64,000 bases of DNA from Triangularia verruculosa (lineage: Eukaryota > Ascomycota > Sordariomycetes > Sordariales > Podosporaceae). The DNA is taken from positions 248,001 to 312,000 of the forward strand of contig MU863889.1 of the NCBI GenBank assembly GCA_033296885.1, given 5' to 3'. Numbering within the stretch: the first letter of the stretch is position 1; every line of letters starts with the position of its first letter. This document shows, in pieces, positions 56,729 through 64,000 of this stretch. The notes beneath the pieces were generated by a model. The model saw only the letters and a program-made list of their open reading frames with translations. It had not been told where the DNA came from and made no database searches. Made by a program: the position numbers and the translations under genes.

Positions 56729-57788
56729 TATTGCTATGATGGGAACGCCTCAAAAGAAAGGTCACGATAGGATAGGAACTCGTGACGGATATGGGTGGGC
56801 ATGATTTACGTTATGAATAAACAGGGTGTATGTATGATATCCGGGAAAACGGGCGACAGGACTGTATCGATATTTGGTTGGCGTTATCTGGCACATGTTT
56901 TTAGCACGGCGTCGTTGGGATGTCACGTCAATGGATTTCTCTTTTTCGATTGAACTGAGACATGTCTCAACGGGCTCTTTTTTCTTCATTCTTGGTGTCA
57001 TTACCACACGGCGGACTGGGAACATCTGACCACTGACGTTGCCCATTAGAGTTCAGCTTTATCCGCCTCGTCCACGCCCACCGCGGTCACAAGACGCCAC
57101 CGCCCCTCTTCCTCAACAACCTACACCACGCTCCTCAACAGAGCCACCCGTTTAACGTTTTCTTCTGAGAGGTTCAATCGCCGATCAGACTGGCACCTGG
57201 TCGGTGGCTCATTCGTCTGCATCCCACACTCATCCGGAGTTCAGAGCTCCCGAGAGTTGGACTGGTAGTCAGTTCGAATCAGTCCTCCATCAGCCAAATA
57301 AGTGATCCTTCAGGAGGATCCTCCACCACAATGCCACACACCAAACATCAACACCCAAACAAAAATAAAAAAGGCAAAACACACCACCACTTCATTACAG
57401 TCAGTGGTATCAACACCCTACAATAAACAAAGAAATCAGAAAAACCACCACAGCTACCACCATACACACCAACAAAACACCATTGGCGACAACAAAATAC
57501 CTATGCACTCCAGCAGGTGGCCCGTCTCTCTCTCCCTAAAAGACAGGGTTGCTTAGTCACAACAAATTCCTACAACTCGAAATACAGTTCACTCTGACGT
57601 GGGACACACCTGGGGGGATGTCAACCTTGAGAAGTGTCCAGAGGATGAAGAGGTGCGGAGGAGTCTAACGCACAACAATGATACCCACTACGGACAAGCA
57701 ACAAAGGAAGAGTTGTGCAAAGCGGATTCCAGAGATGTGAAGATATGGAGAGGGGGGAGGTTATGAATAGTTGTGTACATGATTATAT
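56729..57788. other. Intergenic, A/C-rich on the plus strand in part
   Basis: 57320-57500 is A/C-rich with few stops, but no credible protein. A box-B-like GTTCGAATC lies near 57268-57276 with weak flanking stems; a degenerate tRNA is possible. No gene is supported. Confidence 0.45.
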
Positions 57789-58760
57789 TTATCTCTCCTG
57801 ACACAAACTATCCAAACTAACCCACCCCTTCTTCCCCCCCAACCCCCCCAACCCCCTCAGCCTCAACCCCAACCCCCCATCCACTCTACACCCCTCCCAC
57901 GTCATCCTCACCGCGCCCCAGTAAATCCCCCTTTCCTTTTCCCCCATCACATGCGAGCAGTGCCCGGTATCCCTAAACCTCACCATCAAACTCCTTCTTT
58001 TGGCCGCAACAGCATGTTTCTGAACATCCTCCCACAGCACCAAATCATCCTTCTCGCTAAAGAGATACGTCGAGGGGATGTCCTCCCCCAAATCCCACAG
58101 CCTGTCGTCACTTAGACCTTGCTGTGTAAAGTGCAGCCAGTGTCCACCGGTGTTGCGAGCGCGAAAGGTTAGGTAGTACACCACCCCGCCAATGCCATGC
58201 TGGACGATCTTGTTCCGGCACAGCCGGGGGAGGGTCCGGGAGAAGGCCGCGGTGGAGGAGGAGAGGGTGGGCGTGGGGGAGCCGGGGGTGGAGTCGAAGA
58301 TGAAGGCGCCTACGGGGAGTTTTTGGCCGGAGTGGGAGAGGTAGGATTGGGCGAGGGAGACGGCTGCGAAGGAGCCGCCTTCGGAGAAGGTGTGTAAGAG
58401 GATGCTGCCGGGCGGGAACCGGGGTGTTGGGCGGTGGAAGGGGGAGAAGTAGGGGCCGGGGGTGGAGAGGAGGTAGGTGAGGGCTGGGAGGAGGGATTGG
58501 AGCTTGTGGGGGATGGAGTGGATGATGAGGTCGGTGATGTGGGTTGTGATGAGGAGGATTGGGGTCGTTGGGTAGAGGGTTTGATACGAGGCCGTGTATT
58601 TGGTAATGTGGGCGAATTTGGCTGAGGTCCAGGTGCAAAGGATTATGAGGGAGGGTGGTGGGTTAGTTGTGCTGGTATGGGAAGCGGACAATAATGGCTG
58701 ATGAACATAGATTGTGGGTGAGAGTGGGATGAAGCCGGGGATAGGGGATTGAGAGGCCAT
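57789..58760 (-). CDS. TMEM53/PaxU-like (DUF829) alpha/beta-hydrolase, 323 aa
   Basis: Single exon from ATG 58760 (an in-frame TTG upstream is rejected). The region SLIILCTWTSAKFAHITKYTASYQTLYP, presented here in parts (LCTWTSAKFAHITKY and ASYQTLYP), matches the family's start. ILLITTHITDLI and LLHTFSEGGSFAA carry the nucleophile elbow Ser, PVGAFIFDSTPG follows, and the C-terminal FRDTGHCSHV supplies the histidine. An acidic residue in EKDDLVLW fits the triad. Fungal members occur near paxilline-type clusters (PaxU) and elsewhere as general hydrolase-like proteins. No signal peptide; the substrate is unknown. Confidence 0.85.
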   Translation of the reverse strand: MASQSPIPGFIPLSPTIYVHQPLLSASHTSTTNPPPSLIILCTWTSAKFAHITKYTASYQTLYPTTPILLITTHITDLIIHSIPHKLQSLLPALTYLLSTPGPYFSPFHRPTPRFPPGSILLHTFSEGGSFAAVSLAQSYLSHSGQKLPVGAFIFDSTPGSPTPTLSSSTAAFSRTLPRLCRNKIVQHGIGGVVYYLTFRARNTGGHWLHFTQQGLSDDRLWDLGEDIPSTYLFSEKDDLVLWEDVQKHAVAAKRRSLMVRFRDTGHCSHVMGEKERGIYWGAVRMTWEGCRVDGGLGLRLRGLGGLGGKKGWVSLDSLCQER

Positions 58761-60843
58761 ATTGGTCAACCGTAGTTGTCATCAATTATCTGGCTAGCGG
58801 AAGGACAAGTGAGCACTGAGGTGATATACGCGGCAGTGCCATGAGAAAAATCTTGACGGCTGCTGTCGTGTGAGCTGGCATAACTACGTGTCTATAATTA
58901 TATGTATTTGTTCCTGGCTCCAATGTGACACGATCTCAGCTGCACCGCAGGAACCGGTTTGATGGTACCTCCTCGTTCCTGGAAAATGGCAAACAATGCC
59001 ATTGAACTCCCGACACACAGTCCCCAACATATGCTGAGCACCGTCAAGACATTGCGAGTCGATACAACACAAGGAATCGGGGTTACATTCTGTCTTGGTG
59101 GCGTAGATAAAAATGTAGTTTGCGTCCTATCATAAACGTTAAGCGCGTAAGAGAGGCGCAGGGCTGGTAATAGTCGGGGAAACGGCTGTTTGTTCAGCTT
59201 GTGACGAATCAGGAGAGGAATGAGATGAATGGGAGGGTCGAAGTTACCTTCCACATCGAGTATTGCCACCTACTCACCTCCTGCTATGGATACAAGGTCC
59301 CATCCAACTCACAGAAACCAGGACGAAGCGCCCCTCTATATGAGAGATTCCGTGCCCCTTCTCAGCTGCATTCTTAGCACACGGGTCATGACATCAGCTC
59401 CTGGATGGTGCAAGATAGGACGCGGGTTTATGAAGGCCCAGACAATGTCAAGCTGACGCCATCTGAGAAGGTGTCGGGTTTGTAGTCGATGCCCGCTTCG
59501 GGGACGGTGTGTTGGTGTCGGCAGTTGCATGGCTCGCACGGTTGTTCCGGGCCGTTGGGTGTGAGATGAGACGACATCTTCACATGTTTGCCATGGTGAC
59601 TGGAATTTCCATCCTGCTTCTGGAGCATGTCCAAGGCTGCTCTGTACGAATCGTTCGCACGGCCATTGTCTCTCTCGTCTGTCGATAGTTCTGTTCTTTC
59701 CGAGACATGGCAAATATCGTGGTACCGGCCAGGTGAAAATAAGCTGTCACCAAGAATAAACTCCAAGACGGTCTTTTGTTAGTCCAGATGGTGGTCAAGT
59801 GCGGGGAACTTGCACCTGCAGTTCAGCTGGCGGGAAAGCTTCTCTTGAAACAGCGGCTGCATGCCACCACAAGCTAATCTTGCCGCCAATCGAAGTTCCA
59901 GTTTTTCTTCTATCCATGTGGGCTGTGTCCGATAACCCTGAGGGCTGTGAACGGCCTTCTCGGCGGGAGGGAGGCGCCTCCCGTTGCGACCCTACCTTTT
60001 GCTTCTTCTCTATCCATAAAGACGCGGCCTGGGGGAGTCGGATCTTGACTATAGCGGCTGTTATTGTTGGGACTTTCTCGCAGAGTGTTTGCCGTCGGTC
60101 ATTGGCCATAATCGTGCCTCTTGTGATACTTTGATCCGAGTCTGAGTACCACCCACGTAACTAGTCTGCAAACACCGGTTACGTACGCTATATCGACAAC
60201 CGTCAGTGCAACTCCACGTTAGCCGCATCAGATTCAAGCATCGAGCACGGTGGCCTGCATCAAACTCACCCAAAGGTAGGTCTAGTCTGACGTTTGGTAC
60301 TATAAGCCTGTCCACCCCTGAGCGCTTCGTCCATCCGACCCTCGCTGACATTCAAAACCCCGAACTCTGCGACTCCATGCCATAACAGAAGCTTGAATCG
60401 GATGTTGCGTTTTCTGACTGTGATGATTGTGAGCTGATTTCTTCCTGACCTCACCTCCCCGACGTGCTGCAGCATCTTCGTTGCTGGAACTTCTGCACCT
60501 CATCGCCATCAAGCGAGACAGATACTTGCCACTTCCATCACATTCAGATCCATCCAAGAAAGAAGAGGGGTTATGAAGGAGAAAAGAAACCGGAACCCAC
60601 AGACTCAAAATCCCCTGAAGTAGTGGTATATCCTCCTCTTACCCGCCGGTTTATTTCTTTTCCTTAGGACAGACATTTCCCTCCCTAAGCACAAACAACC
60701 CGCGTGACAGGTCGGTGTTTTGCTTTGGTGCTAAGTCTTCTTGTGCTGTGTCCCAAGGCCACTCGTTTCCTGTCCCTTATTCCTTCTTGGTCTTGTTCTT
60801 ATTAAAACGATCTCCCGCCTCGTCCCCACAACATTGGCAGCCG
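58761..60843. other. Intergenic, 2.1 kb, largest gene-free gap on the right
   Basis: It separates the divergent hydrolase and MFS genes. Frames up to about 125 codons exist on the minus strand, but none has a protein-like signature. The right end includes the MFS promoter and 5' UTR. Confidence 0.45.
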
Positions 60844-63245
60844 ATGCCAACCCACCGCCACCGCCCATCGCTGACAGTCATGCCCCGGTCCCGGGATGAC
60901 ACGACGTCTTCCTCCCTCGAAAGAGGCGATGACCCTCACCATGGTCTCACCATCAAGCAAGAACTCGAGTGGAAGCCGGGCAAGCAGGAATACGCCGTGA
61001 TGATCACCCTCGCCATCATCTCCCTCATGGTCGCCCTCGACGCAACGATCCTAGTGTCCGTCCTCCCTACCCTCGCCAGCGACCTCGGGGGGACTGCTAC
61101 CGACGCCTTCTGGGCCGGTACCTCGTATCTCTTGTCATGCGCTGTTTGTCAACCGTTCATTGCTGCCTTGTCCGACATCTTCGGTCGCAAGGAGATGCTC
61201 ATCTTCTCGGTGTTGTTCTTCACTCTCGGGACAGTTCTCTGCGCCCCAATTGCCAAGAACTTTACCGTCTTCTTTGCTGGGAGGTCTGTCCAGGGTATCG
61301 GTGGCGGAGGGATCATCACCATGGGACAGGTTATCTTCGCCGATATTGTTCCCTTGAGACAGAGGCCGAAGTATTTCTCGCTGGTATTGGCTGCGTGGGC
61401 GTTGGGGAGTGTGCTTGGTCCGCTGATCGGTGGCTTGTTTGTCGAGAAAGCATTCTGGAGCTGGTGCTTCTACATCAATCTGCCTTTCTGTGCGCTGGGC
61501 TTGGTCTTGATTCCATGCTATGTCAAGTTGACGACGCAACGGACCAGCTTGCGGAGTAAGCTGGCGCGCGTGGATTGGCTGGGCGGGTTTCTGTTTATTG
61601 GCGGGTTGACGAGCTTCTTGGTTGGAATGTCTTGGGGAGGTGTGCAGTTCGAATGGTCGTCGGCGCAGGTGGTTGCGCCGATGGTGGTGGGTGTGCTCAG
61701 CGTGGCCATGAGTGTTGTCTGGGAAAGCTATGGTGCGAGAGAGCCATTCCTGAGGCCGCAGTTGTTTTTCAGTGGCAGTGCGCTGGCTGCCTACGCCTGT
61801 GCGCTTTTCCAGGGCTTCATTGTGAGTTCTTTCCTTCCTTCTTTCCTTGCTGAGCGGGCACAGGGCCGGGGGGTGGGGTTTGTTGCTGACACACTCACGA
61901 TAGCTTTTCTGTGCGCTGTATTACGTTCCCTTTTACTTCACAGCTGTTCGGTTCGAAAAGCCGACGCAGTCCGGACTCGACATCTTCCCCGTCACCTGTC
62001 TCTTGCTCCCCGGCAGTATTGTCGTCTCCCTCATCTCCTCTCGAACGGGACACTACCGCTGGGCCATCTGGTCTGGCTGGGCCATCACTTCCATCGGCTG
62101 CGGCCTCCTCCACTTCTTCGACACCGACACTCCCACCCCCGTCTGGGCTGTCATCCTCGCAGTCTTCGGTATTGGTCATGGCATCCTTCTCACCAGCGTC
62201 AACGTCGGCATCCAGGCTATCAGCCGGGTGGAGGACGCTGGTCGAGCAGCAGCCATGTATGCATTCATGCGCACCATGGGGATGTCTATCGGCGTCGCAG
62301 TCGGCGGCACCGTCTTCCAGAATCTCATGATCAAGAAGCTTGACGATCTCGGCATGCCGGAGGAAATTGCCCACAACTCCGAAGCCTTCGTTGCTCAGAT
62401 GGCAGCAATGGACCCCAACGATCCCGTCCGAGTCGGTGCTCTTGAAGCCTGTAAGCTTGTCCCCTCCTTCTTCCCAAACTCACAACTAACCCCCTCTACT
62501 CCCAGACGTCGCTGGTTTCCACGGCGTATACTGGACGATAACCGGTGCTTCCGTCGCGGCTTTCTTTGTCTCTCTTTTCATGAAGCGTCACAGTATGGAC
62601 AAGATGCTCGCCACAAAATTCGTGCTCGAAGGTGCCCGTACCACCAACCTCCCCACCCACTCCGCTGTCATGACTTCAGCCATCACTCAAACCACTTCTT
62701 CCTCTCAAGACAAGTTTTCTCTACCGGAAACTCCCCGTCATCTTCCACCTATCTTCAAGGACTCCCCTATGCCATCTGCCTTTGACTCGGAGTCGACATA
62801 CACAATGGCGAAGTCTCATGCCGACGAAGAAAAGGTCGATTCGCCTTCCCCAGAGCCGCAAGAGCTTGAGGCTCCCGTACAAGTGGAGCAAGCTGCTGTG
62901 GCCTACTTTGTCGAGGCATCTGGGAGGATTGTGCCCGTGAACATCCTCCCGGAGCATCAACCTGTTTCGCAGATGGGGTCTGTTTTCGAATACAGCGGTC
63001 AACAGAAGGAGGAAGAGTACCCAAGATACCCACTTTGGGAGCCCCAACCCGGGGAGGATGACGAGATTGAGATTGATGATGATGTTTCTCCAGAGGAACT
63101 ATTTGAGCGAGCATGGGGGAATGGGTCGATACATTCTGCTTCGACGGAGGAAGAGTTGGCGGAGCAGGAGGCGGTGTTTGCTGATTTGGCGCCAGAGTGG
63201 ATGCACGAGAGGGATGAGAGGGCAGAGTCGAGAGCGGCCGTATGA
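60844..63245 (+). CDS. MFS transporter, DHA2-type drug/toxin efflux, 754 aa
   Basis: Exons 60844-61821, 61904-62450 and 62506-63245 join in frame. The start at 60844 is the first in-frame ATG; 60880 (MPRSRDD) is an alternative. Family signature motifs are LDATILVSVLPTLASDLGG (motif D1, TM1), SDIFGRKEMLI (motif A loop) and GRSVQGIGGGGI (motif B). WALGSVLGPLIGG is motif C, the antiporter motif of drug efflux families. Further helices run to about residue 575, and 14 TM segments are plausible. A long acidic, Pro/Glu-rich cytosolic tail follows (EEYPRYPLWEPQPGEDDEIEIDDD read in parts: YPLWEPQPGED, DEIEIDDD). Proton-driven efflux of small toxic or secondary compounds is inferred; the substrate is unknown. 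Confidence 0.93.
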
Positions 63246-63676
63246 ACAGGGCTGGGAATTGTGTGTACATGATGAATACCCGGCATTGAAGATTGGAGTT
63301 TGGATGCAAAAGTGGCTGGTATTTAGGTAGATTTGGTTGGCTTTTTCTGGCGTCATGTATTTTTATTTAGTCTCCATAGGTTGTAATGGGAACGTAATGA
63401 AAGTGAAGAACAAGAGCGATGAAATGCCTATGACAGCGCGCATAAAGTAAATAAACGAAATATTGTTCTCCGAAGTGCTTGTTTTGTAGGTAGTCTCTTT
63501 TCTTTCTATACCAGCTCTCGATGAACACTTCTCAATGAACACTCAAACTCAGATGCCAAAGGGAATTAAAAGCTCAGACAAAAACCGATTTCAGTGCTAG
63601 AATGGGTACACTTGCTTCAGGTAGTGAAAACTTCAGGTTTGTTTTGTGGGGACTTCAAATTGCATTTGAAAGTTCG
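63246..63676. other. Intergenic between convergent genes
   Basis: 3' flanks of the MFS gene and the CorA-like gene. No coding pattern. Confidence 0.6.
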
Positions 63677-64000
63677 TTAGAAATCAATGAAGAAGTTACC
63701 GGTAGCCTTGGTAGGGTTAAGAAAACTCACCTCGAATCTCAGGCGCTGATATGATTCTAGCGTTTCATTTCTCCTCCTGCTCGCCGCTAAGATTCGCGCT
63801 TCCTTCTTCTCTAGCGTATCTTCAAGGTCCCTCCTTCTTTCATCCGCATCTTGTTTTGCGTATTTCCTTTCACGCCTTTTCTGCCATTCAAAGTAGAGAG
63901 CAACAACCAGCGCGGTAAACGGTATCGTAGAGACCCAGTAGAGCCAAAAGTTTGAAGACACGACGGAGGCTGCGTCTCGGAAGTCGAAGAAGGTGGTTGA
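63677..64000 (-). CDS. CorA-like membrane protein, C-terminal end (partial)
   Basis: The minus-strand frame is open to the right window edge and ends at 63677. The visible residues begin STTFFDFRDAAS, then VVSSNFWLYWVSTIPFTALV with VALYFEWQKRR. They match the last two membrane helices of fungal CorA-like magnesium-transporter-family proteins (TTFFDF, SNFWLYW, TIPFT pattern). A charged, probably coiled-coil cytosolic tail (KYAKQDADERRRDLEDTLEKKEAR) follows. A GTGAGT near the end (RFE|GTGAGT) could be a donor, so the true C-terminus may differ. The rest of the gene is outside the window. Confidence 0.65.
   Translation of the reverse strand, partial: STTFFDFRDAASVVSSNFWLYWVSTIPFTALVVALYFEWQKRRERKYAKQDADERRRDLEDTLEKKEARILAASRRRNETLESYQRLRFEVSFLNPTKATGNFFIDF

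Noticed and set aside
57255..57295. GTTCGAATC box near 57270 as a tRNA gene
   Set aside because: The T-stem cannot be formed beyond two pairs and no D-arm or acceptor partner is found.
1..64000. CRISPR arrays, IS elements, long terminal repeats or intact transposase/reverse transcriptase genes
   Set aside because: I looked for spaced direct repeats, long terminal inverted repeats, and DDE or RT motifs on both strands and saw none.

Overview
This window is nuclear DNA of a filamentous ascomycete (Pezizomycotina). It is probably a sordariomycete and perhaps one of the Sordariales, judged only by how the proteins read. The evidence is short (about 45-150 nt) spliceosomal introns with GTRNGT donors and CTAAC-type branch sites, single-gene transcription on both strands, a HET-domain gene, a Pth11/rhodopsin-like membrane protein, a pisatin-demethylase-like P450, and secreted families typical of this group. 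No prokaryotic operon structure is present. Exon joins were worked out by hand from splice motifs and reading-frame phase, and nearly every model closes in frame.

Layout. 0-6.8 kb: DNA polymerase epsilon catalytic subunit, lacking only its extreme 5' end. 7.7-8.4 kb: an eight-cysteine small secreted protein. 8.9-9.8 kb: a five-exon orphan gene on the minus strand. 10.5-14.9 kb: a large HET-domain protein. 15-21.9 kb: a gene-poor stretch with eroded tRNA-like sequences, one secreted protein and a broken PhyH-type dioxygenase gene. 21.9-23.6 kb: a cytochrome P450. 24-27.9 kb: two identical tRNA-Gly genes in inverted orientation flank a secreted protein of unknown function and an alpha-acetolactate decarboxylase, followed by an intron-containing tRNA-Pro. 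28-39 kb: a NodB-type deacetylase, a GH30 endo-beta-1,6-galactanase, a SET-domain protein and a membrane-anchored GH18 chitinase, separated by long gene-free gaps. 39.4-41.2 kb: divergent ubiquitin-eS31 and eS26 ribosomal protein genes. 42.6-56.7 kb: a rhodopsin-like membrane protein, CCT7, an Spt10-like GNAT/zinc-finger protein, mitochondrial uS2m, a CBS-PB1 tail-anchored protein and a small one-TM protein. 57.8-64 kb: a TMEM53/PaxU-like hydrolase, an MFS (DHA2-type) transporter and the C-terminal end of a CorA-like protein running off the right edge.

The housekeeping genes (POL2, ubiquitin-eS31, eS26, CCT7, uS2m, the Spt10-like gene) alternate with accessory material (8-30 kb). The accessory part shows the most change: pseudogene decay, a possible transferred decarboxylase, an intronless run of enzymes, and orphan or secreted genes. 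I did not find a clearly new multi-gene system. The best leads are the dead PhyH gene beside an intact P450, the 24-27.6 kb segment between inverted tRNA-Gly genes, the orphan five-exon gene, and the GNAT plus integrase-type zinc-finger protein.
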